Part shown: positions 8,314-15,864 of the stretch, in pieces
Layout of the letters: every line of letters starts with the position of its first letter
How positions within the stretch are numbered: the stretch's first letter is position 1
Source of the DNA: Methylococcales symbiont of Hymedesmia sp. n. MRB-2018
Lineage (GTDB): Bacteria; Pseudomonadota; Gammaproteobacteria; Methylococcales; Methylomonadaceae
Direction: 5' to 3'
DNA: 48,975 bases
Assembly (NCBI GenBank): GCA_003666385.1
Contig: QPIN01000048.1
Coordinates: 1-48,975, forward strand
Notes under the pieces: generated by a model
Told to the model about the DNA's origin: nothing
The model's database searches: none
Seen by the model: only the letters and a program-made list of their open reading frames with translations
Program-made: the position numbers and the translations under genes

Positions 8314-8585
8314 GCAAGAGCTATATGATTTTTAAAAACAACATCAGCCGAGGTCTTATGCAACTTCTTATTGTTATCCATAAACAACAAGTTTGGAATA
8401 GCTTCTTCGACTTGATCTCTAAGATCAATAAATGTTTCTGCCTCTATAACCAATCCAGGAATATCAGTACTTGTAGCAATAAATACCTCCGCATCAGGAT
8501 CAAAGCAAAATTCAATTCTTATAATTATTGGTACGCCTAAAAGTGAAAATACCCAAGCTAAAGGAAAACTAATCGGATATTTCAT
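8310..8585 (-). CDS. hicB: HicB-type antitoxin (DUF1902-like)
   Basis: A 91-residue protein. The segment R-I-E-F-C-F-D-P-D-A-E-V-F-I-A-T-S-T-D-I-P-G-L, followed by E-A-E-T-F and L-R-D-Q-V-E-E-A-I-P-N-L-L, is the DUF1902/HicB fold. The N-terminal ~20 hydrophobic residues (P-I-S-F-P-L-A-W-V-F-S-L-L) precede the domain; the ATG at 8585 has GGGGAAGC upstream, which supports this start. It lies directly upstream of, and overlaps, hicA. No C-terminal DNA-binding domain is visible, so autoregulation is uncertain. The 172 bases upstream (8586-8757) hold no gene, only an AT-rich leader after attC site 3. Confidence 0.85.
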   Translation of the reverse strand: MKYPISFPLAWVFSLLGVPIIIRIEFCFDPDAEVFIATSTDIPGLVIEAETFIDLRDQVEEAIPNLLFMDNNKKLHKTSADVVFKNHIALA

Positions 8586-8757
8586 AATGCTTCCCCAGTA
8601 ATTAAGTAATAATATCTATAGATCATTAGGCTATTAATTAAGTTCGATAAAAACCAAGAACATGATAAATATTTCGCGGAGTCAAGAGCAACAATACTAT
8701 ACTATAGAATAAATTTATCAATATTCATTTCTTTATGTGAACAAAATTAAGTATGAA

Positions 8758-8814
8758 GCATAACGCTAGAATTCAGCGGCCACGTTAGCGATCGACTGGA
8801 ATAATTTGTTAGGT
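8758..8814 (-). other. attC-like integron recombination site (site 3)
   Basis: A 57-base imperfect palindrome. On the minus strand it begins ACCTAAC, a perfect match to RYYYAAC, and ends TAGCGTTATGC, the Vibrio-type core. The arms ATTCCAGTCG and CGCTGAATTC pair imperfectly. It precedes the HicBA cassette on the minus strand, so it would belong to a cassette upstream whose gene is now gone; only a plus-strand YafQ-like remnant lies between it and def. Confidence 0.62.
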
Positions 8815-8909
8815 GTTTTTATACGCATAAGTTATTGTTTTTAAAGTAAATATTTTTTAATTTAATCACACGCTGACCCTAATTATTTACAGGTGAAAAT
8901 TTTATAATA

Positions 8910-9061
8910 TTGACAACTCACAGTGTGTTACCCAAAGAATATCTTTCTCACTGTTTATCAGGAAACTGGAAAGCAAAAAGGAAATGTCATATTCAAGAAA
9001 ATTTTCAGAAAATAGTGTGCGTCTTGAAAGATGTGGCAGTCATGCTGATTTGTTTGAGTAA
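8910..9061 (+). pseudogene. YafQ-family toxin fragment (RelE superfamily), frameshifted
   Basis: The plus-strand frame from 8910 reads L-P-K-E-Y-L-S-H-C-L-S-G-N-W-K-A-K-R-K-C-H-I, matching the middle of YafQ-type mRNA interferases. After a frame change the bases up to the TAA at 9059-9061 read V-R-L-E-R-C-G-S-H-A-D-L-F-E, the family's conserved G-S-H-S-x-L-F end. The N-terminal half and any DinJ-type antitoxin are absent. It is the only plus-strand gene trace in this accessory run and may be the relic of another cassette. Confidence 0.65.
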
Positions 9062-9071
9062 TGGCAATTCT

Positions 9072-9596
9072 TTAAGCCATCAATTTCTGAAACTCAGATT
9101 CAGCAATAATATCTCTATTATCTTCAACTCTATCCAGATAAACCAAGCCATTAAGATGATCGTACTCGTGCTGAAAAATACGGGCAATAAAATCATCGGC
9201 AACTAATTCCTGCGTATTTCCCTGGCGGTCGGTGTAAGCTATTTTTATTTTGCTATATCTGGGGACTAACGCCCTAATACCAGGAATGCTTAAACAGCCT
9301 TCCCAATCCTTATGTCTCGCTTCTGATAAAATATCAAACTCAGGATTAAACATGATTACCTGCTCCATTTCTGGAGCTAATGGATAGCGTTTTGAAGGCC
9401 TAGAGGCAATAATCACAATACGGAGTGATATGGATATTTGCGGTGCGGCAAGGCCTACGCCATTGGTTTCTGATAATGTCTGTAGCATACTATCCATTAT
9501 CTCTACCATTTTAGGTGCTGTTACATCTTCCACTTTTTGCGCTTGCTGCCTTAAAACGGGATCACCCAATTGTGCAATTTCAATTATTTTATTCAT
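9072..9596 (-). CDS. def: Peptide deformylase family protein (operon-associated copy)
   Basis: A 174-residue protein with all three deformylase motifs: GVGLAAPQ (47-54), EGCLSIPG near 99-106 with the metal cysteine, and QHEYDHLNG near 140-148 with the two metal histidines and catalytic glutamate. Housekeeping Def removes the N-formyl group of nascent proteins. Here it lacks the usual fmt neighbour and is the last gene of an operon, overlapping the carbamoyltransferase by 8 bases. This suggests a second copy that may act on a specialised formylated substrate, which is inference. An ordinary housekeeping role cannot be excluded from this window. Confidence 0.88.
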   Translation of the reverse strand: MNKIIEIAQLGDPVLRQQAQKVEDVTAPKMVEIMDSMLQTLSETNGVGLAAPQISISLRIVIIASRPSKRYPLAPEMEQVIMFNPEFDILSEARHKDWEGCLSIPGIRALVPRYSKIKIAYTDRQGNTQELVADDFIARIFQHEYDHLNGLVYLDRVEDNRDIIAESEFQKLMA

Positions 9597-11340
9597 CCGC
9601 TTTAGATATTAAATAGTCGTTAATCACTAATACATCCAATCCTGTTGTTAGAAATACAGAAACAGCATCTTCTAAAGAATGAACCAGTGGTTTTCCCATT
9701 ATATTAAAGCTGGTGTTTAGCAATAGGGGAATCTGCGTGTGTTGATAAAAATGATTTATTAATTGATAAAAACGTGGATTCCATTCTTGTTTAACTGTTT
9801 GCAAACGTCCAGTGCCATCGGCATGACAAACTGCGGCGATTTTTTTCTGCATTGCAGCTTTAATAATGAGCGTTTTATCCATATAGGGAGACTGATGATA
9901 CTGCTCAAAATACCGCTCAGCATGTTGATGCAAAACAGAAGGTGCAAAGGGGCGAAATTGCTCTCTGAATTTTACCCTTTGATTGATTCGGTCTTTTGTT
10001 TTTACCTGTCTGGGGTCTGCCAAAATAGAGCGATTACCCAAGGCTCGGGGTCCAAACTCTGCCCTCCCTTGTATCCATCCCACTAATTTCCCCTGGCTTA
10101 ATAATTTGGCAGTTTTTTCACAAATACTGTCAGGCAAATGTCGAATGGTCAATACTTTATTATATTGAATCAATTGTTGTACAGATTGATCTGAAATAAT
10201 CGAACCTAAATAGGGTGAAGTCCATGATTTATGCGTCGGTTTTGCTAACACTTTAGGCTTATTAGCATGTAAAGCTAAATAAGCCGCGCCTAAAGCCGTG
10301 CCATCATCAGCAGGAGCAGATGGAATAAAAACCTGCTGAAACCTCGTTCGTTGTGTGATTTGTCCGTTATAGGCTGAATTTAACGCACAACCGCCAGCGA
10401 ATGCCAAATTTTCGCAACCCGTGATTTGCTGTAAATGCTGCAATAAATCAGTCATTAATTCAGCAAAAAAATATTGCCCAGTAAAGGCTAGATCAGCAGC
10501 TTGCTCAATATTGCCAGAATCGTGCCGTTTAAATTTTTTCAGTGCATCTAATTTGGCAAATAAGTTTTTGCAATGATGCTGACATTTAAAGCCATCGACA
10601 GAAATGGTTTGTTTTAAACATTGATAAATTTCTAGATTGAGTTTGCCATAAGCAGCCAGCCCCATGACTTTCCATTCTTCCCCTTTTAGCCAGTCAAAAC
10701 CACAGAGTTCAGTGATTTTCATATAATAAAAGCCGATACTGCCAGTGCCTTTGGTTTCATAAAGACGTTGCAGTTGATTATCTTTAAAATGGTAAAAAGC
10801 CATTGAACCATTTTCACCAAAAGAATCAATCACCGCACAGGCCGATTCAGAAAAGGGACTGCTGTAACAAGCGACAGATGCATGGGTTAAATGATGATCA
10901 TAATCTTCAAATACTACAGAACATTGAGGATAATATTCGGCAATAATACGCATCAGATTGACACCTGCACTTTGAATTTTATTACGTTGACAGGCAATCA
11001 TGTGATGCAATTGATAATTACTCAGAGGTGAGCGTAATTTTTTGATGCCTTTTTTCATTAAGCCAGAGGCACTTAAACAGCCCAAGACTGCCACTATATT
11101 CTCATAGTAGGGTCGTTTCTTACGCCAGTTAATGGCAATAACAATTTCTGTGGGGTTTGGGCAATATTGCTTTAATAAATCTTGCACCCACAATAAAGGG
11201 TCTGCCTCACAATTTAAGGCACGTTTATTTTGCATATAACGCTCTGTTGCTTCAGCAAATAAAATATTGCCTTGCGTATCAAGAATGGCTAAAGCAGGGT
11301 CATGGTAGGTAATAGACAAACCCATGTAATATTTTGTCAT
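9589..11340 (-). CDS. NodU/CmcH-type carbamoyltransferase
   Basis: A 583-residue carbamoyltransferase. The N-terminal ASKHA-like domain begins M-G-L-S-I-T-Y-H-D-P-A-L and contains E-D-Y-D-H-H-L-T-H-A near 125, the histidine-rich metal motif, and F-A-G-G-C-A-L-N-S near 315. The C-terminal domain carries G-R-A-E-F-G-P-R-A-L-G-N-R-S-I near 425-440 and L-N-T-S-F-N near 550. The family transfers a carbamoyl group from carbamoyl phosphate, through carbamoyladenylate, to a hydroxyl of a sugar or small molecule (NodU, CmcH, TobZ). The acceptor here is unknown. It starts within the last codons of the radical SAM gene (4-base overlap) and overlaps def, so all three are co-translated. Confidence 0.88.
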   Translation of the reverse strand: MTKYYMGLSITYHDPALAILDTQGNILFAEATERYMQNKRALNCEADPLLWVQDLLKQYCPNPTEIVIAINWRKKRPYYENIVAVLGCLSASGLMKKGIKKLRSPLSNYQLHHMIACQRNKIQSAGVNLMRIIAEYYPQCSVVFEDYDHHLTHASVACYSSPFSESACAVIDSFGENGSMAFYHFKDNQLQRLYETKGTGSIGFYYMKITELCGFDWLKGEEWKVMGLAAYGKLNLEIYQCLKQTISVDGFKCQHHCKNLFAKLDALKKFKRHDSGNIEQAADLAFTGQYFFAELMTDLLQHLQQITGCENLAFAGGCALNSAYNGQITQRTRFQQVFIPSAPADDGTALGAAYLALHANKPKVLAKPTHKSWTSPYLGSIISDQSVQQLIQYNKVLTIRHLPDSICEKTAKLLSQGKLVGWIQGRAEFGPRALGNRSILADPRQVKTKDRINQRVKFREQFRPFAPSVLHQHAERYFEQYHQSPYMDKTLIIKAAMQKKIAAVCHADGTGRLQTVKQEWNPRFYQLINHFYQHTQIPLLLNTSFNIMGKPLVHSLEDAVSVFLTTGLDVLVINDYLISKADE

Positions 11341-13022
11341 CCGCTTACACTATGGCTCATTAATGCTTGTATTTCTTCTTGCTCTACTACTGAGTTTTCT
11401 ATTTGTTGCCATGAAAGTTGCTGATATTTATTATAGTCTCGTTGTGATATTTTTTGATTTTGCACCTTAATTTGATGTTTAAAATGCGTATATTGCCCAC
11501 ATAAAGAAAAATACTCTGCCACTAATGCTACAAAACCTGGCTTATCATTCCAACACCGTTTTGTCGCAATCAACAGTGCTTTGGGTAAATACTGCCAGTA
11601 ACTCAAGGCATTATTTTTGCTCAATATTTTAAGCAGATAGATCAGTTTTTCATTGCCTTGCCGATATTGACTTTGTAAACTTGGATCAATCAACTGCAAG
11701 TGTCTCATAACTCGATCAAAATATGCTTTGGGATGATAAATACCATCAAGAATCAGCAGATAATTTTGCTCAGCTTGTTTAACAGAAAAATGATAGGGGA
11801 TGAAATTAATAATACCATCTGAGTTATTGCCACTACTGGCTTTAAGCAATCGACCCTGTTTTTCCATACGGTGCATTAATCCTGTATATGGCAATGCATT
11901 TAATAAGCCTGCCATTACAACAGGTGCATTACTGGCATTAACAAAGGCAATAAATTCATCCACCGTTTCATCTGTATCGTGATCAAAACCATAGATCATT
12001 CCCATCATCACACCCCCGCCAGTGTGCTGCGAAATAAAGTTTAATTTATCCACCAGGGTTTTTTCACCTCGTAGATTCTGCTTCTTTTTTGTTTCCAGTA
12101 AAGAAGCTTCGTTGGGTGTTTCTACACCATAAAAACCATTAATAAAATTACATTGATGAAACCATTGTCTTAGCTCAGCCATGATGGGCGAATCATCAGC
12201 CAATCGCAAAGTTAATTCAGTATATTTTGGATGGTGATAGCCAATATTTTCACCGATTTTATAGAGACTTTTAAGAACATCCAAGGCTTTTCTAGGGTTA
12301 GCAATAAAATTGTCATCGACAATAAACACTTGCCCTGTCCAGCCTAAAGCTTTCATTTGTCGAAATGACTGCTCGGTATGTTGCCAGAGCGTTACTCGAT
12401 AGGCTTTACCAAAACGTAAAGGGATATCACAAAACTCACAACTCTCAGGACAACCCCGACTAATTTGTACTGCCATATGCACATAATTTTGCATATTAAT
12501 AGACGAGTAATCTGGCTGCAAGAAATGTTCAGCATCAACAATATTCCCTTTGTAATATTTCTTCGCAGTGCCTTGTTTTAAGGCCTGCAAAAACTCATCG
12601 ATCACTCCTTCTACTTCATTTTCAAACAAATGGTCAGCAATGGTCATTAAAGCGGAGTCAGGGGTAATGGCTGTGCCGCCAGCAATCACCAGTTTACCCA
12701 TTTGTTTTAAGGCAACAGCCAATTTAATCAAACTCTGTTCTTGTGCCAACATGCCACCAATAAAAACATGCTCAGCATCCGTTACCAAGTCACTCAATGG
12801 AGCTGGGTTTACATTCTTATCAATCAGATAAATTTCATCATAATAAGGTTTCAGGTGATTGTATAATCCCATTAAACCTAAAGGTGGCAATAATCGTTTT
12901 GGCAAACCAAATTCACCCAAAGGCGCATACATTTTTAAACTACTGGCATAGCTCCAGAATGTATCCTGAGTATCAAATTCTGGATAAATCAGCACCGCTT
13001 TGCTGGCGATTTTTTCTATCAT
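11337..13022 (-). CDS. B12-binding-domain radical SAM protein (DUF4070-like)
   Basis: A 561-residue protein. Residues 1-150 form a cobalamin-binding-like Rossmann domain (G-G-M-L-A-Q, V-I-A-G-G-T-A). The radical SAM cluster motif CPESCEFC holds C191, C195 and C198 in the CX3CX2C spacing. Q-V-F-I-V-D-D-N-F-I-A-N and M-M-G-M-I-Y-G-F-D follow, then a DUF4070-like C-terminal region. This architecture is shared with hopanoid methylase HpnP and many uncharacterised methylases or ring-forming enzymes; I do not think it is HpnP itself. Canonical B12 histidine motif DxHxxG is not visible. It is the first gene of the operon with carbamoyltransferase and deformylase, and diverges from the fructosamine-kinase-like gene across a 207-base intergenic region. 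Confidence 0.85.
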   Translation of the reverse strand: MIEKIASKAVLIYPEFDTQDTFWSYASSLKMYAPLGEFGLPKRLLPPLGLMGLYNHLKPYYDEIYLIDKNVNPAPLSDLVTDAEHVFIGGMLAQEQSLIKLAVALKQMGKLVIAGGTAITPDSALMTIADHLFENEVEGVIDEFLQALKQGTAKKYYKGNIVDAEHFLQPDYSSINMQNYVHMAVQISRGCPESCEFCDIPLRFGKAYRVTLWQHTEQSFRQMKALGWTGQVFIVDDNFIANPRKALDVLKSLYKIGENIGYHHPKYTELTLRLADDSPIMAELRQWFHQCNFINGFYGVETPNEASLLETKKKQNLRGEKTLVDKLNFISQHTGGGVMMGMIYGFDHDTDETVDEFIAFVNASNAPVVMAGLLNALPYTGLMHRMEKQGRLLKASSGNNSDGIINFIPYHFSVKQAEQNYLLILDGIYHPKAYFDRVMRHLQLIDPSLQSQYRQGNEKLIYLLKILSKNNALSYWQYLPKALLIATKRCWNDKPGFVALVAEYFSLCGQYTHFKHQIKVQNQKISQRDYNKYQQLSWQQIENSVVEQEEIQALMSHSVSG

Positions 13023-13229
13023 TCCTCACCTGATATTTGGGTTTTATTCTGCTTGAGTATAACTGTATATTAAGCACCTAGGGATCATTAATTGTTGCTG
13101 AAATATTCCTAGCAATAAAAAAGTAGTCCGTATGCAGTTTACCCAATACGGGAAACTATATATGTCAAATTCATCCTCCAAAATAAATAGACAGCAACCC
13201 AAGCTAAAAAATACAAGGCAAATAAGATA

Positions 13230-14123
13230 ATGACAAATAATAAAAACTGGCAGAAAATTAGTGCACAAATTGAACAAGTAACACATCAAGCTTTTTCAAT
13301 ACGCTCAACACAAGCCGTTTCTGGCGGTTGTATTAATGCTGCCTATAGCATACAGAGTGATAACAAAAGTTATTTTGTAAAATTAAATCAGCTTCAATTA
13401 CTGCCCATGTTTGAAGCTGAGTTTTTGGGGCTTAAAGAATTAGCACAAACAAAAACAATAAAAGTACCAGAACCGATAGTTTACGGGGTAACAGATAGTC
13501 ATGCTTTTATCGTCTTAGAAAAACTGTCACTGGTATCAGAAACAAACAAAGCCCAGCAAATAATGGGACAACAACTGGCTCAGTTACACAAAATAAAGCA
13601 AGCGTTTTTCGGCTGGTCAATGGACAATACTATTGGTTCTACTCGACAAATGAATAACGCATCCAATGACTGGCCTAGTTTTTGGGCTAAAAATCGACTG
13701 GGCTTTCAATTGTCGCTGGCCGCTAACAATGGTTATGATGAAAAGCTCATTCAATCTGGGTATAATTTAGCCGAATCATTAACTGATTTTTTTACAGCGT
13801 ATAGCCCTCAACCTTCTTTGTTACATGGTGACTTATGGTCAGGTAATGTAGCAACAACGGATCAGGGTGAAGCCGTCATTTATGACCCCGCTTGTTATTA
13901 CGGTGATAGAGAAACAGACATTGCCATGACTGAGTTATTTGGCAGTTTTAATGCCAGTTTTTATGCCGCTTATAATGAAGTCTATCCCCTGCATGTTGAC
14001 TACTCTCTTCGCAGACCTCTTTATAATTTATATCACATCTTGAATCATCTTAATTTGTTCGGTGAAAGCTATCTGTATCAAGCACAAAACATGATAGATT
14101 CTTTATTATCGGAAATTTCATAA
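13230..14123 (+). CDS. Fructosamine kinase family protein (YniA/FN3K-like)
   Basis: A 297-residue protein matching the family's usual length. Visible motifs are V-S-G-G-C-I-N-A-A-Y near 27-36, F-V-K-L-N (ATP-binding lysine), L-L-H-G-D-L-W-S-G-N near 204-213 (catalytic loop) and V-I-Y-D-P-A-C-Y-Y-G-D-R-E-T-D-I-A-M near 222-240 (metal-binding and family signature). The family phosphorylates ketosamines or ribulosamines to help remove early glycation adducts. AAGG lies 13 bases upstream of the ATG. It diverges from the radical SAM operon, and its 3' end faces a rhuM remnant. Confidence 0.9.
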   Translation: MTNNKNWQKISAQIEQVTHQAFSIRSTQAVSGGCINAAYSIQSDNKSYFVKLNQLQLLPMFEAEFLGLKELAQTKTIKVPEPIVYGVTDSHAFIVLEKLSLVSETNKAQQIMGQQLAQLHKIKQAFFGWSMDNTIGSTRQMNNASNDWPSFWAKNRLGFQLSLAANNGYDEKLIQSGYNLAESLTDFFTAYSPQPSLLHGDLWSGNVATTDQGEAVIYDPACYYGDRETDIAMTELFGSFNASFYAAYNEVYPLHVDYSLRRPLYNLYHILNHLNLFGESYLYQAQNMIDSLLSEIS

Positions 14124-14144
14124 GGCAAATTCAAGCCATAAGTG

Positions 14145-14311
14145 CAACACTTCCATTTAAAAACATTGCCAATGTGTTTAGCAAACAATGTACCGATTTT
14201 CTGTTACGTTAGCCATATTGTTTCATTTTGCACCAGCACATCAACTTTTATTTGGCTATTTTCTGCTTTATAAAGTAAAAAATTATTTTAAATTTGTAGA
14301 GTTTTAGTCAT
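14145..14311 (-). pseudogene. rhuM-like gene, 5' fragment (copy A)
   Basis: On the minus strand an ATG at 14311 (M-T-K-T-L-Q) starts 5 bases after the stop of the NERD-helicase gene. After a small frame change the DNA reads F-L-L-Y-K-A-E-N-S-Q-I-K-V-D-V-L-V-Q-N-E-T-I-W-L-T, the start of RhuM-family proteins. A stop replaces the following glutamine, then Q-K-I-G-T-L-F and K-H-I-G-N-V-F-K continue. The rest of the gene is missing. RhuM genes are often found inside type I restriction loci; a near-identical 5' fragment lies at 25769-25850. Confidence 0.65.
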
Positions 14312-14314
14312 TTT
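14234..14314 (-). repeat. Direct repeat, left copy (rhuM 5' end)
   Basis: About 81 bases beginning CAGCACATCAACTTTTATTT that recur at 25769-25850 in the same orientation with one single-base gap and four substitutions (about 94% identity). The two copies bracket the DISARM-like operon and the AAA/TOPRIM pair, 11.5 kb apart. Confidence 0.92.
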
Positions 14315-14316
14315 AT

Positions 14317-15864
14317 TTAATCAGTGTAAATAATATTCAAAAGTGCTTTTGCCCTGCTCATTGCAACATAATATAACGCTTTATTGTTATTTTTATTAGG
14401 CTTAGGCATATCAATTAAAATAATAACTTCATTTTCCAGACCTTTAAAATTTTTTATCTGCGCAAAACTGATTTTATTCACAGGGAAATTTCTAACTGAA
14501 TAACTGTCTAATTCAATGATTTTATCTTGTAACGAACTAGACAACATAGACACGCTAGAATCTTGATAACGCAAATTTGATAATAATGTAATATGCGAAG
14601 ATGGGATGCCATCTTTTAACAATGTATTAATTTGATATTCAAGTGTGTTATCTCTGCTACTATCTAATATCTCAACAACTTTGGGGCCGTCCATTATATC
14701 TTTTGTTCCCATATCAACATCTAGCAAGTTTTGCACATATTTCAAAATAGGATTAGTATTTCTGCAATTAGTTGTTAATGGTACTTTTGTATGCGATGTG
14801 CTACTTAAAAATTCAAATGCTTCATCATCAATAATACCAAGTGCTTGATTATTAATATCGTGAAATATATACCACTCCCCTTCTTCTATCTTACCCACAA
14901 CCAATTTGTTTAATTTATCTATATCACTTACATTAAATAAATCTTGTCCTTCATCAACAATTAACACCTCATATTTTTCAATGTCTTGTCGTTTCATATC
15001 AACTTTAGCACTATTGATGGTTGAAATAGTCACAAACTCATTAATAATTTTTGCGCTTAGATAATGCTTTAACCACTCTGATTTACAAACAAACACAACT
15101 TTTTTATTTTCTCTGGCAATTCTTCTGGCTAACTCTGCTGCTAAAAAAGTTTTTCCTGTCCCTGCACCACCAGAACATAGCACTCTAGGATTTGATGCAA
15201 CAATATCCAAATATCGATACTGGTCTTGGGTTAATTTTAATGTGTTTTCTTTTTGCTGAAGTAATTGATTGGATAGACTTTCAATAACCTCAAAATTAGG
15301 GCGTAAATACTGGGCTATTGCTTTAATATTTTCAACTGAAATCTGAGCGTTATTCGCTTTCTTATTGTGCCAATATTTAAAAAATTTATTTAAAAAATTC
15401 TCAAAATTTTTAAATGTTTGACTGTCACAAATTATTAATTTATTCCACTCTGAACTTTGTGTAAGCCACCTCACATCAGGAAAAATTACACCGTAACCAA
15501 TAGGAATATTTAAGTTGCAAAATTTATTAGATTCCTCCATCTTTTTTTTAATGGCATATAGTGCTGTTTCTGCCTGTGTAAATGGGTTTTGAATTTTGTG
15601 TTTTTCTTTATCTCTATTGATTGTATGCCAAATACCGTTATCACAACTAATGCCGCCACCTTTAACTTCAAACACAAATAAGCCATATTCGCAAACAATC
15701 ACAAAATCAGCCTCGCCAAACCGTTTGTATTCGTGTTTGGTTAAATTTAACGAATGAAAAGCAATATATTTATTGTTATTAACAAGGGACTCTTTTAATT
15801 TAGCAAACACGCGATATTCAGCCTTACTGTTGGTCTCATAGGGCTGATGAGGAACGATTTTCAT
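14317..15864 (-). CDS. NERD nuclease-domain + SF1 (UvrD-like) helicase
   Basis: A 515-residue protein. Residues ~10-110 are a NERD domain (PD-(D/E)XK relative): E-A-D-F-V-I-V then F-V-F-E-V-K-G-G carry the acid and E-x-K catalytic residues. A helicase domain follows, with Walker A GGAGTGKT near 233-240, V-L-I-V-D-E-G-Q-D-L as motif II, T-T-N-C-R-N as a motif IV-like segment, and the C-terminal N-F-K-G-L-E-N-E-V and Y-V-A-M-S-R-A-K-A as motifs V and VI. It is the last gene of a five-gene operon, its start sharing one base with the preceding stop. In this setting it is the only protein with a visible nuclease fold, so it is the best candidate effector of the DISARM-like system (inference). Confidence 0.85.
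   Translation of the reverse strand: MKIVPHQPYETNSKAEYRVFAKLKESLVNNNKYIAFHSLNLTKHEYKRFGEADFVIVCEYGLFVFEVKGGGISCDNGIWHTINRDKEKHKIQNPFTQAETALYAIKKKMEESNKFCNLNIPIGYGVIFPDVRWLTQSSEWNKLIICDSQTFKNFENFLNKFFKYWHNKKANNAQISVENIKAIAQYLRPNFEVIESLSNQLLQQKENTLKLTQDQYRYLDIVASNPRVLCSGGAGTGKTFLAAELARRIARENKKVVFVCKSEWLKHYLSAKIINEFVTISTINSAKVDMKRQDIEKYEVLIVDEGQDLFNVSDIDKLNKLVVGKIEEGEWYIFHDINNQALGIIDDEAFEFLSSTSHTKVPLTTNCRNTNPILKYVQNLLDVDMGTKDIMDGPKVVEILDSSRDNTLEYQINTLLKDGIPSSHITLLSNLRYQDSSVSMLSSSLQDKIIELDSYSVRNFPVNKISFAQIKNFKGLENEVIILIDMPKPNKNNNKALYYVAMSRAKALLNIIYTD

Noticed and set aside
11337-13022. Hopanoid 2-methylase HpnP
   Set aside because: The radical SAM and DUF4070-like layout is similar, but neighbours are unrelated to hopanoid synthesis and the B12 histidine motif is not visible; kept as general family.
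13044-13289. 81-codon minus-strand frame between the radical SAM and kinase genes
   Set aside because: It overlaps the kinase start, has composition of shadow DNA, and matches no family; the region is better read as a divergent promoter.
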